Positions 11,542 to 18,635 of a DNA stretch of 64,000 nt are shown here, in pieces. Source of the stretch: PALSA-612 sp963791225 (GTDB lineage: Bacteria; Actinomycetota; Thermoleophilia; Gaiellales; Gaiellaceae); contig CAWBRV010000008.1 in NCBI GenBank assembly GCA_963791225.1, forward strand, positions 1,302,001-1,366,000, written 5' to 3'. Position 1 is the first letter of the stretch; each line of letters starts with the position of its first letter. A program made the position numbers and the translations under genes. The notes under the pieces are model-generated. The model ran no database searches, was not told the DNA's origin, and saw nothing but the letters and a program-made list of their open reading frames with translations.

Positions 11542-12411
11542 ATGATCTCCGGTGCCCTCGCCGCGGCGGCAACGCCGCTCAGGGACGACGGCGACGCGCT
11601 CGACGAGGACGGCTTCGGGCCGCTCGTCTCCTTCCTCGCCGCCGCCGGACTCGACGGGCTGCTCGCGCTCGGTACGACGGGCGAGGGGATCCTGTTCTCC
11701 GTTCCGGAGCGCAAGCGCGTCACGGAGTGCTTCCTCGAGGCGGCGGGCGGGAGCCTCAAGGTCGCAGCGCACTGCGGTGCGCAGACGACCGCCGACACGG
11801 TCACGCTCGCTGCGCACGCAGCGGAGATCGGGGTGGACGCCGTGGCCGTCATCGCCCCGCCCTACTTCCCGCTCGACGACCGGGCGCTCCTGGCGCATTT
11901 CACCGCCGCCGCGAAGGCGTGCGCGCCCACGCCGTTCTACGTCTACGAGTTCGAGCGGACGAGCGGCTACGCGGTGCCGCCGCACCTGATCGAGGAGCTG
12001 CGGAGCTCGGCACCCAACCTGGCGGGCATGAAGGTCTCGGACTCGCCGTGGGAGCGCTTCCAGCCGTATCTGCTCGAAGGACTCGACGTCTTCGTCGGGC
12101 CCGAGGTGCTGATCCAGCAGGGCATGGCCGGCGGGGCCGTCGGCGCGGTGTCCGCGCTCGCGACCGCGTTCCCCGAGCTCGTGCTCGAGGCGGTCCGCTC
12201 GCGGAGCGTCGAGGCCGCGCGCCGGGTCGGCGAGTTGCGCGCCGCGATCGAGGCGTTCCCGCGCCACGCCGCCCTCAAGCACGTCCTGCGGACGCGGGGT
12301 GTGGCGATCAACGAGGACGTGCGCCGGCCGCTCCGCGGCCTGACGACAGACGAGTGCGCCAGGCTCGACGAGCTGCTGCCGGCGTGGCTCGAAGCACACG
12401 CTGTTCGCTAG
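11542..12411 (+). CDS. DapA-family (dihydrodipicolinate synthase-like) lyase
   Basis: A 289-residue TIM-barrel of the DapA/NAL family. ALGTTGEG is the conserved substrate-binding loop, YVYEF holds the catalytic tyrosine, and AGMKVSD the Schiff-base lysine (about residue 160). The family joins or splits pyruvate and an aldehyde: DapA in lysine/diaminopimelate synthesis, others in sialic acid or sugar acid breakdown. With PPYFPLDD and YEF in place of the usual DapA residues, an aldolase role other than DapA is as likely. The start is ATG 11542, ten bases after the peptidase gene. Confidence 0.87.
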   Translation: MISGALAAAATPLRDDGDALDEDGFGPLVSFLAAAGLDGLLALGTTGEGILFSVPERKRVTECFLEAAGGSLKVAAHCGAQTTADTVTLAAHAAEIGVDAVAVIAPPYFPLDDRALLAHFTAAAKACAPTPFYVYEFERTSGYAVPPHLIEELRSSAPNLAGMKVSDSPWERFQPYLLEGLDVFVGPEVLIQQGMAGGAVGAVSALATAFPELVLEAVRSRSVEAARRVGELRAAIEAFPRHAALKHVLRTRGVAINEDVRRPLRGLTTDECARLDELLPAWLEAHAVR

Positions 12412-12424
12412 ATAGACAACACTC

Positions 12425-12541
12425 GGACCAAAGAATTCGCCGAGCCGGTTTCGCTTTCGTCCACCCTTCCCACCGACCTTCGGCTTCCGCCTAGTGCCGC
12501 CCGGATGGGCTTCGGTCTACTTGCGCTCCGTGCTCGGCGCA
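12425..12541. repeat. 117-bp direct repeat, copy 1
   Basis: Identical over 117 bases to 12642-12758, at a spacing of 217 bases. It lies in the 418-bp gap between the DapA-like gene and the convergent CtaG-like gene. Several short reading frames cross it, but none has a ribosome-binding site or a recognisable product, so I read it as non-coding. Similarity continues more weakly past the identical core (GGAGACTAGGG, GATGCAAGG) to a hairpin at 12593-12613. Confidence 0.9.
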
Positions 12542-12592
12542 GGAGGGAGACTAGGGGGTGGGGGCCAGGGATGCAAGGCTCCGAAAATGAAA

Positions 12593-12613
12593 CTTCCCGC
12601 AATTTGCGGGAAG
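12593..12613. terminator. Hairpin closing repeat unit 1
   Basis: CTTCCCGCA and TGCGGGAAG pair perfectly (nine pairs, three-base loop), followed by CAATTTCTTG on the plus strand. It can serve as an intrinsic terminator for the DapA-like transcript. Its position within the repeat unit matches that of the hairpin at 12811-12831, but the stem sequence differs. Confidence 0.7.
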
Positions 12614-12641
12614 CAATTTCTTGTCAGAACTGGCAACATCG

Positions 12642-12758
12642 GGACCAAAGAATTCGCCGAGCCGGTTTCGCTTTCGTCCACCCTTCCCACCGACCTTCGG
12701 CTTCCGCCTAGTGCCGCCCGGATGGGCTTCGGTCTACTTGCGCTCCGTGCTCGGCGCA
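12642..12758. repeat. 117-bp direct repeat, copy 2
   Basis: Second identical copy of the 117-base core. Downstream the unit again runs through GGAGACTAGGG and GATGCAAGG to a hairpin, here at 12811-12831. The core is perfectly conserved, whereas the linker has diverged. This points to a recent duplication or gene conversion with selection or conversion acting on the core only. Confidence 0.9.
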
Positions 12759-12810
12759 AGCAGGAGACTAGGGTCTAGCCGCCCTCGATGCAAGGGTCCC
12801 GAGCAACGAA

Positions 12811-12831
12811 AGTTCGCGCATTTTGCGAACT
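12811..12831. terminator. Hairpin closing repeat unit 2, at the end of the CtaG-like gene
   Basis: AGTTCGCG and TGCGAACT form eight pairs (one G-T) around a five-base loop. The arm overlaps the stop codon of the minus-strand CtaG-like gene, so the hairpin could end transcription from both sides. Compared with the hairpin of unit 1, six of the eight aligned pairs are changed on both sides and still pair. Confidence 0.65.
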
Positions 12832-13594
12832 ACCGACCCGCTGTCGAGAGCAGGTCGCGCGTCTCCTCCTCGTGGAAGAAGCGCGTGACGTAGACGACGA
12901 GCAGACAGAAGAAGAGGACGGCCTCCTCGACGGTCATCGCGACCCCGGCAATGCGCTGATCCCGGAGGGCGTCGATGCCCCAGAGGCGCGGAGCGTGCTC
13001 GTAGAAGGGGTAGATCGGGCGGCCGAGCAGCGACACGACGAGCCCGAACGGGGCCGCGAAGACGAATGCCGCCGCCAGGTACACGGCCTTGCCGCCGTTT
13101 GCAAGGCGCCGTGGCGCGTCCTGGAAGACGGGCCACCAGAGCAGGCTCCCGGCGACGAGGTAGCACAGGTGCTCGAGGTGGAGGAGGGAGCGCGGATGCT
13201 CGAGTGCTGCGTCGTACACCCAGGGCAGGTGCCAGACGAGGTAGGTGCCGAGCCAGAGGCCGAGCGCGACGGGGGGGAACGTGACGACGCGCGCTCCCGG
13301 CGCCCGCGCGAGGAAGGCGCCGAGCGCCGGCGGGATACCGAGCACGAGCAGCGCCGGCGCCCACTCCGCGATGGCGATGTTCTGCAGCAGGTGGGCCGAG
13401 AGCAAGTAGTGGTTCGCGATCGTCGCGAGCGGTGTCACCCGCGTGAAGAAGACGACCGCGACTCCGGCTGCGAAGCACAGGACCCGCCAGCGCGGTGCCG
13501 GGAACGCCCGCGTCCCCGCGGCGTAGAGGACGATCAACCCGGCGGCGGTGACGAATCCGTCGGGATCGAGGCTCCAGTCGGACGGCGCCACCAC
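12830..13594 (-). CDS. Cytochrome c oxidase assembly protein, CtaG (caa3 type) family
   Basis: A 254-residue membrane protein with about seven helices and the pattern of the CtaG_2 family (PF09678 type): HYLLSAHLLQNIAIAEWAP with paired histidines in one helix, HLPWVYDAAL, then HLEHLCYLVAGSLLWWPV, and a C-terminal EEAVLFF helix. The family helps assemble or metallate the copper sites of caa3-type cytochrome oxidases in the membrane. No oxidase subunits are near by. The start is ATG 13594. The stop lies in the hairpin of repeat unit 2. Confidence 0.87.
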   Translation of the reverse strand: MVAPSDWSLDPDGFVTAAGLIVLYAAGTRAFPAPRWRVLCFAAGVAVVFFTRVTPLATIANHYLLSAHLLQNIAIAEWAPALLVLGIPPALGAFLARAPGARVVTFPPVALGLWLGTYLVWHLPWVYDAALEHPRSLLHLEHLCYLVAGSLLWWPVFQDAPRRLANGGKAVYLAAAFVFAAPFGLVVSLLGRPIYPFYEHAPRLWGIDALRDQRIAGVAMTVEEAVLFFCLLVVYVTRFFHEEETRDLLSTAGR

Positions 13595-13634
13595 CCTCGG
13601 TACGCTACTCCGGCGGCGCCGAGACGCCGCCCGC

Positions 13635-13705
13635 GCGGGCGTAGCTCAATGGTAGAGCCCCAGCCTTCCAAGCTGGTCATGTGGGTTCGATTCCCATCGC
13701 CCGCT
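13635..13705 (+). tRNA. tRNA-Gly(TCC)
   Basis: A 71-base cloverleaf. GCGGGCG pairs with CGCCCGC, the anticodon stem CCAGC/GCTGG closes loop CTTCCAA with TCC at 13667-13669, and the T arm is GTGGG-TTCGATT-CCCAT. CCA is not encoded. It reads GGA (and GGG by wobble). Confidence 0.97.
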
Positions 13706-13737
13706 CCTTCGAACAGTCAAGCCGGGAGCCGATGGCA

Positions 13738-14262
13738 TCACTCGTCTCTGTGGGCGCCCGGGAGGAAGGGTCGCCGTGCGTGCGGGGAGATGTACAGCCC
13801 GACGGCGGAGGCGATTCGGTTGTAGTGGACGAGGTAGACGCATCGGCCGATCGCCGCTTGCGCCGCCTCCGAGGGAGTCCCGGTGAGGTAGTAGAGGCTC
13901 AGGTTGTCCTCGTGCAGCAGTCGGCCGGCGACCTTCGCCTGCGAGACGCCCTTGCTTCTCAGGCTGGAGACGATCCGCGCGTCTGCCCTGTCCACGGAAT
14001 CCGGCGACAGCGAGTCAGCGAACAGCGCCACGGCTCGAACCTGCTTCCAGCGAATCCCGAGCGGCCGAAGCCCCGGGCTCTCGAAGCGGACCGCCTCCGT
14101 CGGGTCGTTCGCGAGCGCGCGGTCGCGGCGGACGCAGCCGGCCGATCTCGTGTACGCGTCCGAGCCGCTGTTCAGGGAATGACCGAAGGTGAGCGCGAGC
14201 ACCAGCCAGGCACCGCCGACGACCACGACGACAACCACGGCGGCGGCGATGTAGACACGCAT
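13738..14262 (-). CDS. Membrane-anchored protein of unknown function
   Basis: A 174-residue protein with one N-terminal helix made of a striking run of valines (residues about 5-17) and an extracytoplasmic domain of about 140 residues. Two cysteines (SAGCVRRD and GRCVYLV) could form a disulfide outside the cell. No family was recognised. It has no cleavable signal that I can define, so it is probably a type II anchored protein. It is on the minus strand after the OsmC-type gene, with 40 bases between; it could be the last gene of the operon that begins with padR. Confidence 0.65.
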   Translation of the reverse strand: MRVYIAAAVVVVVVVGGAWLVLALTFGHSLNSGSDAYTRSAGCVRRDRALANDPTEAVRFESPGLRPLGIRWKQVRAVALFADSLSPDSVDRADARIVSSLRSKGVSQAKVAGRLLHEDNLSLYYLTGTPSEAAQAAIGRCVYLVHYNRIASAVGLYISPHARRPFLPGAHRDE

Positions 14263-14302
14263 CCGACCGGCATCATTCTGGCATCAGCTGTTCGGCCGGG
14301 CG

Positions 14303-14758
14303 TCAGTCCTCGATCCGGTAGTCGACGATGGTGTTCGGGGTCGCGACCGCGACCGATCCGTACAGCGGTCAGCGGCCCTTGAACGTCTCGACCAGGTGCC
14401 CCGCCTCTTCGCTCGTCAGGCCCTGGAAGACGAACGTCAGCTTCGCCGCGTCGAGCACGGGCGGCTGGCCGGTCGAGGTGGGGTCGCGGGTCGCCTCCAT
14501 CTCGGCGCGGATCGGGCCGAGCGTCCGGTTCTCGGCGCGGGCGATGCGCTCGAGCATGAGCACGGCGCAACTGACGATGCCGCCGAGGAACAGCTCGAGC
14601 GAGCCGGGCGCCTCCCCGGGGCCGTGGTAGTAGCTGGACGGCTCGGAGGGGTCGTCGGTGACGAGGTGGTTCTCTCTGACCTGGACGATCGCCCGGCCCG
14701 GCGTGCCGCTGGAGTAGCAGGCTGCGCTTCCTCGGATCAGGTCGGCCGACACCGTCAC
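14303..14758 (-). CDS. OsmC-family protein, predicted selenoprotein (UGA = Sec at residue 130)
   Basis: The frame from GTG 14758 gives an OsmC domain with the first conserved cysteine in GGIVSCAVL (about residue 63), then stops at UGA (14369-14371) directly after ETFKGR. The same frame continues after the UGA as PLYGSVAVATPNTIVDYRIED and stops at 14303. That is the usual end of OsmC domains, where the UGA position is the second conserved cysteine (CP motif). A SECIS-like hairpin follows the UGA. I therefore read the UGA as selenocysteine in a 151-residue protein. The family reduces organic hydroperoxides with two thiols, here a thiol and a selenol. A simple nonsense mutation (TGC to TGA) is the alternative. 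Confidence 0.8.
14335..14368 (-). promoter_or_regulatory. Putative bacterial SECIS element
   Basis: Fourteen bases after the UGA, GGUCGC pairs with GCGACC around the four-base loop GGUC (stem 14354-14349 with 14344-14339). An outer CGG/CCG pair can add to it across a bulge. The E. coli fdhF SECIS has the related stem GGUUGC and a GGU-containing loop at a similar distance (11 bases to the stem). Position, size and loop fit a SelB-binding SECIS, and the bases also encode protein. Confidence 0.7.
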
Positions 14759-14786
14759 GTGATCTTCGGGGGGTCGGAAGGAGGTG

Positions 14787-15113
14787 TCAAGCAGGCCGTG
14801 ATCGCGTGACGAGGAGAGTCAGATCGGAGCGACCCACGACGGTGACCTCCTCGCCGATGTCCGCACCCTCGTCGCAGCGGGCCGACCAGATCTCTCCGCC
14901 GACTCGCACCTGACCGTGCGGGCGGCAGACCGACACGAGCGTCCCTGTCTCGCCGATCACCGTCTGTGCGCCGACCACACTCCGCTTTCCCCGGACCCTT
15001 CGATGCCAGAAGGCCACCTCGCCGAGGAAGAGCACGAGGCAGCACGCGAAGCCGACGAGGTTCCACGGCGAGGGAAGGAGCAGCAGGAGGACGATCGCGA
15101 TGAGAACGAACAC
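14787..15113 (-). CDS. NfeD-like membrane protein (short form)
   Basis: A 108-residue protein with two membrane helices (FVLIAIVLLLLL, then FACCLVLFLGEVAFW) and a C-terminal small beta-barrel of the NfeD/OB type (VVGAQTVIGETGTL, GQVRVGGEIWSA, TVVGRSDLTLLV). The long NfeD partner protease domain is absent. Short NfeD proteins usually act with a stomatin/flotillin-like partner, which is not present here. It sits between the OsmC selenoprotein candidate and a small membrane protein in a minus-strand operon with gaps of about 20-30 bases. Confidence 0.82.
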   Translation of the reverse strand: MFVLIAIVLLLLLPSPWNLVGFACCLVLFLGEVAFWHRRVRGKRSVVGAQTVIGETGTLVSVCRPHGQVRVGGEIWSARCDEGADIGEEVTVVGRSDLTLLVTRSRPA

Positions 15114-15135
15114 GCTGAATGCGAAGCGTAGGCCG

Positions 15136-15348
15136 TTACCTGCCCGCCTGGCGGCGAAGCCAGTAGCGAAGGAAGTAGATCGGGATCGCGATTCCGGCGA
15201 AGAGGAAGGTGAACGCGCCCCAGCGGGTCGCGTGCGTGTTCCCGTGCCTATCCGCGTGCCAGAAGACGAGGGTCGCCAGCACGGCGTCGATCGCGACGGC
15301 GATCAGGAACGGGCCCGGGGAGACGGCGACGATCATGGCGGCAATCAT
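15136..15348 (-). CDS. Small two-helix membrane protein
   Basis: A 70-residue protein with two membrane helices (FLIAVAIDAVLATLVFWHA and AFTFLFAGIAIPIYFLRYWL) joined by a short hydrophilic loop HGNTHATRW. No family assigned. It starts three bases after the stop of the upstream membrane protein gene and is followed 22 bases later by the NfeD-like gene, so it belongs to the same transcript. Confidence 0.7.
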   Translation of the reverse strand: MIAAMIVAVSPGPFLIAVAIDAVLATLVFWHADRHGNTHATRWGAFTFLFAGIAIPIYFLRYWLRRQAGR

Positions 15349-15351
15349 CGG

Positions 15352-16041
15352 TCATGTGGGCTCGATTCTCATCGCCGGCGTCGCCGTCGCTGGTTGCTCG
15401 GCCCCCTCGGCGTCCCACGCGTCGTCCGCCACCGCGGCGCTGAACACCCGTCGCGCATGCCACACGCCCCAGAGGGCGAGCGCGACGATGATGGGCGTGC
15501 CGGTCACCGTCGACACCACGAGCATCCCGCCGACGCCGGCCGCGAGCAGGACCCAGAGTCGCAGGCCGCACCGGGCCAGGCAGTAGACGCCCCAGACGAT
15601 GCTCTGCATACCGAACTCCCGCCGGTAGATCGCGCTCGCGCGGAACTCGGGCGGGAACGGGTACCAGGCGCGCGCGAAGGCGCCGATCAGCGGCTTGCCG
15701 ATCGCCACCGACCCGAGGTAGGCGATGCCCCAGAGGCCGCTCAGCACGACCGGCTGCGCCAGGTAGACGGTGGCGCTGTGCGCCGCGAGGCCGACGATCG
15801 CCTGGATGACGATGAAGAGGCAGGTGACGGCGGCCAGCGCGATGTCCAGGCCGCGCCGCAGCTGCACGAGCACGACCAGGCCGGCGGCCGCCGTCGACGC
15901 GACGACGGCCGGGCCGAGCCCGACCTCGCGCCAGACGCCGTAGAAGACGAGCACGGGCAGGATGCCTTCGAGCGCCAGGTTGGGCAGGCCGCGCCGGAAG
16001 AGCAGCCGCCAGGTCGGCTCGGGAAGCTCGAGCTCGCTCAC
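15352..16041 (-). CDS. VC0807/DUF3159-like multi-pass membrane protein
   Basis: A 229-residue protein with about six membrane helices. The conserved pattern of this family is visible: LALEGILPVLVFYGVWREVGL at the first helix, then KPLIGAFARAWYPFPPEF and RREFGMQSIVWGVYCL. Function is unknown in the family. The GTG at 16041 is preceded by GGAGG and overlaps the padR stop by four bases (GTGA), which favours this start over one further upstream. Its expression is probably tied to the PadR regulator. Confidence 0.8.
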   Translation of the reverse strand: MSELELPEPTWRLLFRRGLPNLALEGILPVLVFYGVWREVGLGPAVVASTAAAGLVVLVQLRRGLDIALAAVTCLFIVIQAIVGLAAHSATVYLAQPVVLSGLWGIAYLGSVAIGKPLIGAFARAWYPFPPEFRASAIYRREFGMQSIVWGVYCLARCGLRLWVLLAAGVGGMLVVSTVTGTPIIVALALWGVWHARRVFSAAVADDAWDAEGAEQPATATPAMRIEPT

Positions 16042-16571
16042 GCGGCCTCCTCCCGGCGCAGGCGCTGCTCCTGCGCATCGCACCAGTCGACCCCCCACTG
16101 GCAGTAGTCGAGCGCCCACCGGTAGACGAGATCGACGAACGGAGGGTCGGGCACCCCGCTGCCGTCGTCGAGGCTCCGCAGGTGCTCGAGCATCTGCCGG
16201 TAACCCTCGCGACGTCCGGCGAGCAGGCCGAGGCCGTGCTCGCGCGGGATCGTGTCGGAGAAGAAGAGCCGCAGCAGCGACTCGTCGCGCAGCTCCATCC
16301 GGGTCTCGCGCCCGGCCAGCCAGCCCGTGAGCGCGGCGGTCCCCGCAGGGGTGATGGTGTAGACGCGGCGCTGCCGGCCGCCGCGGGGTGTGTCGTCACC
16401 GGCGATCCAGCCCGCGCGCTCGAGCCGCTTGAGCTCGGGATAGATCTGACCGGGGCTCGCCGCCCAGAAGTGCCGGATCGCGCGGTCGACGAAGCTCTTG
16501 ATGTCGTAGCCGCTGCGCGGCTTGAGCCCGATCAGCCCGAGCACCGCCCAGGTCGCCACGGTGGTCTCCAT
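16038..16571 (-). CDS. PadR-family transcriptional regulator
   Basis: A 177-residue PadR protein: an N-terminal winged helix (SGYDIKSFVDRAIRHFW, then PGQIYPELKRLERAGWI) and a C-terminal helical domain (about residues 95-170) typical of PadR-s2-like/Vir_act_alpha_C dimerisation. PadR proteins are mostly repressors that respond to phenolics, drugs or envelope stress and often control the genes beside them. It is the first gene of a minus-strand operon with membrane proteins and the OsmC candidate, so self-regulation and regulation of that operon are likely. Confidence 0.9.
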   Translation of the reverse strand: METTVATWAVLGLIGLKPRSGYDIKSFVDRAIRHFWAASPGQIYPELKRLERAGWIAGDDTPRGGRQRRVYTITPAGTAALTGWLAGRETRMELRDESLLRLFFSDTIPREHGLGLLAGRREGYRQMLEHLRSLDDGSGVPDPPFVDLVYRWALDYCQWGVDWCDAQEQRLRREEAA

Positions 16572-16621
16572 AGCTCGTAACGATACATCGTGCCGATCTA
16601 TTGGTCAAGGGCGACCGAGGC

Positions 16622-17497
16622 TCACCTCGGTAGGGTGCGGACGGCGCTCGCATGCGCGACGGCGACGTCGTCCGCCTTCTGCGGATAGCGGTAGCCGAGT
16701 GCGTCGCCGACCTCGATCGCGACCCGTCGGAAGAGCTCCATCGTGCGGAAGAGTGCGTCCCAGTTCTCCTCCACGTCGGTCCCGACGTACGTGCGCGCCA
16801 GCTGCGACCAGAGATCCGCGGGCAGCAGGTGTTCGAGCCCGCGGCCGTACGCGCCCGGCTTCATCGACCAGTCGTGGTCGAGCTCGATGCGCCACTCGAG
16901 GAGCCGCCGGAGCGCGCCGATCTTCGCGTCGTTGTCGAGCACCCACTTCGCGAAGACGATCTCGCCGCGCCAGAGCGCCTTGGACACGTAGGTCGTCGTC
17001 CACCAGAACTCGGCCACGAGCGCGTCGAACTCCGCGCTCGTCGGCCTTGCGGGAATGTGTGCGCGGTACGTCGGCGGTCGCCAGCCTGCGGTCCGCCCGT
17101 CCTTGTCGAGCAGCACGCGGTAGCCGACGTCGAGGCGGTCGGTGAGCGCCGGCTGCGCCGCGACGAGCTCGAGGAGCGCGTCGGGCCAGATGCTCCAGTC
17201 GATCTTCACGCCGTCCTCGTAGACGACGCCGCGAAAGTGGATCGTCTGGCCGTAGAGCTCGTCCTCGTCGCCCCACCAGCCGAACCGGGCGCCGTAGTCC
17301 GACTGCCACTCGTCGCTCTCCGTGAAGGCATCCGTGTCTGCGACGAAGAGGATCACGTCGTAGTCGGAGAGAGCGTCGACCGGTCCGTCCGGCCTCGCGC
17401 GCGTGCTCGTCAGGACGAGCGCGCAGACGTCGGGTCGTGCCTCGCCCCACGAGACGAGCCGCGTCAGTACCTCGGCCTCCGCCGGGAGTGACGACAT
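16622..17497 (-). CDS. Streptomycin adenylyltransferase-family protein (AadK-like)
   Basis: A 291-residue nucleotidyltransferase of the aminoglycoside 6-adenylyltransferase family (PF04439 type). The catalytic metal motif is LSDYDVILFV, and the later acidic strand is VKIDWSIWP. The C-terminal helical domain matches the family (FWWTTTYVSKALWRGE, then RLLEWRIELDH). Members inactivate streptomycin by adenylylation, but many chromosomal copies in soil actinobacteria and firmicutes have unknown substrates. It stands alone on the minus strand between padR and a divergent lipoprotein gene. Confidence 0.85.
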   Translation of the reverse strand: MSSLPAEAEVLTRLVSWGEARPDVCALVLTSTRARPDGPVDALSDYDVILFVADTDAFTESDEWQSDYGARFGWWGDEDELYGQTIHFRGVVYEDGVKIDWSIWPDALLELVAAQPALTDRLDVGYRVLLDKDGRTAGWRPPTYRAHIPARPTSAEFDALVAEFWWTTTYVSKALWRGEIVFAKWVLDNDAKIGALRRLLEWRIELDHDWSMKPGAYGRGLEHLLPADLWSQLARTYVGTDVEENWDALFRTMELFRRVAIEVGDALGYRYPQKADDVAVAHASAVRTLPR

Positions 17498-17523
17498 CCT
17501 GCGGGACGATAGGCTCTACGGCG

Positions 17524-17976
17524 GTGCGGGGTGTGTGCTTTCTGGCCGTCGTGCTCGCGGTGCTCACCGCCTGCGTTTGCGGCTCGTCGGCCTCGACGGA
17601 CGGCTTCGGCTTCTTCAAGACGCCGTCCGGGAAGATCGTCTGCCAGTGGGCGACCGGGGGCTCGCCGTCGGCCTCGGTCGAGTGCGGTGTCGCGACGGGG
17701 CTGAAGCCGCCAATCCCGAAGAGCGGCGTTGCGTGCAAGCACCTCGACTACGTCGGCAACCGGGTCGACCTGTCCGTCACCGGTCATGCCGAGCCGATCG
17801 CCTGCGCGGGCGACGCCGGCCCGTTCGGCGACCCGGGGCACACGGTCTACCTCCACTACGGCAAGACCTGGAGCGCACCCGGCCTCAGCTGCAAGGAGGC
17901 CACGAGCGGTCTCACCTGCCGCAACCGCGACGGCCACGGGTTCTTCCTCAGCCTGCGCAGCTGGCGCACGTTCTAG
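17524..17976 (+). CDS. DUF6636-like lipoprotein
   Basis: A 150-residue exported protein. The signal peptide ends in LAVLTAC, a lipobox-like sequence, so the mature protein is probably lipid-anchored. The domain has the DUF6636 pattern: FGFFKTPSGKIVCQW near the start, C-x pairs (ECGVATGL, ACKHLDY, ACAGDAGPFG, SCKEA, TCRN) and GHGFFLSLRSW at the end. The cysteines probably form disulfides outside the cell. Function of the family is unknown. The GTG at 17524 is chosen because it directly precedes the signal peptide. Confidence 0.8.
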   Translation: MRGVCFLAVVLAVLTACVCGSSASTDGFGFFKTPSGKIVCQWATGGSPSASVECGVATGLKPPIPKSGVACKHLDYVGNRVDLSVTGHAEPIACAGDAGPFGDPGHTVYLHYGKTWSAPGLSCKEATSGLTCRNRDGHGFFLSLRSWRTF

Positions 17977-18033
17977 CGCCACGCGCGGGAAACCCGGCGT
18001 CACACCCAACCGTCGAGCGGCATCTACGTCCAT

Positions 18034-18633
18034 GTGACTGTGGGTGCGGACTCGGTGCGCGTGCGCGAGCAGCTCGGCCGGCTCGCGTTGCCGCTGCCCG
18101 ATGCGCCCTCGCGCTCGGGGGATCCCGCGGCCGAGCGTGTCGGCGAGCTGTTCGCCGCTCTCGAGCGGCGCATCGGGCGCTACCTCGCGCAGATGGTCGG
18201 TGACCGCACGCTCGCCGGGGACCTGCTGCAGGACACGTTCCACGACGCGCTGAAGGCGCGCGACCAGCTCGGCGAGGTCCGGAGCCCGGAGGCCTGGCTC
18301 TACGGCATCGCGCGTCACCGGGCGCTCGCCGCCCTCCGCCGCCGCCGCCGTTTCCACCGCGCGCTTGCCCGCCTCGAGCGCGGATTCGGCTGGAGCCTCG
18401 AGGAGGAGCCCGACGTGCTCGGAGTCCGCGAGCTCCTCGAGCGCTCGGTCCGCCCCGACGAGCGCGCGTTGCTCGTTCTCCGCTACCTGCACGGGTTCGA
18501 CGCACCGGAGCTCGTGGAGATGACCGGGCGGACGCCCGACGCCGTGCGCCAGCAGCTCTCGCGAGCGCGGCGCAAGCTGCTCGCCGCCGCGGGCGCGGAG
18601 GGACTGCTGTTCCGGCTCGAGGAGGAGGTCTGA
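18034..18633 (+). CDS. ECF-type RNA polymerase sigma factor
   Basis: A 199-residue sigma-70 family protein: region 2 (DRTLAGDLLQDTFHDAL, then SPEAWLYGIARHRALAALRRR) and region 4 (LRYLHGFDAPELVEMTGRTPDAVRQQLSRARRKL), with no region 3. It directs RNA polymerase to a limited set of promoters. The start is GTG 18034. Three bases after its stop comes a gene for a single-pass membrane protein, which is the usual place for an anti-sigma factor, and the two may be a sensing pair. Confidence 0.9.
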   Translation: MTVGADSVRVREQLGRLALPLPDAPSRSGDPAAERVGELFAALERRIGRYLAQMVGDRTLAGDLLQDTFHDALKARDQLGEVRSPEAWLYGIARHRALAALRRRRRFHRALARLERGFGWSLEEEPDVLGVRELLERSVRPDERALLVLRYLHGFDAPELVEMTGRTPDAVRQQLSRARRKLLAAAGAEGLLFRLEEEV

Positions 18634-18635
18634 CC

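Noticed and set aside
10749..12494. 581-residue plus-strand ORF
   Set aside because: It is an Arg/Ala-rich shadow of the M15 peptidase and DapA-like genes in another frame.
12494..12893. Several short ORFs across the 117-bp repeats
   Set aside because: They are on the same repeat in different frames, lack ribosome-binding sites and have no domain pattern; they are better explained as shadows of a non-coding repeat.
14369..14758. OsmC gene ending normally at the UGA
   Set aside because: The domain would lack its second conserved cysteine and last strands, both of which are encoded in the same frame after the UGA, with a SECIS-like hairpin behind it.
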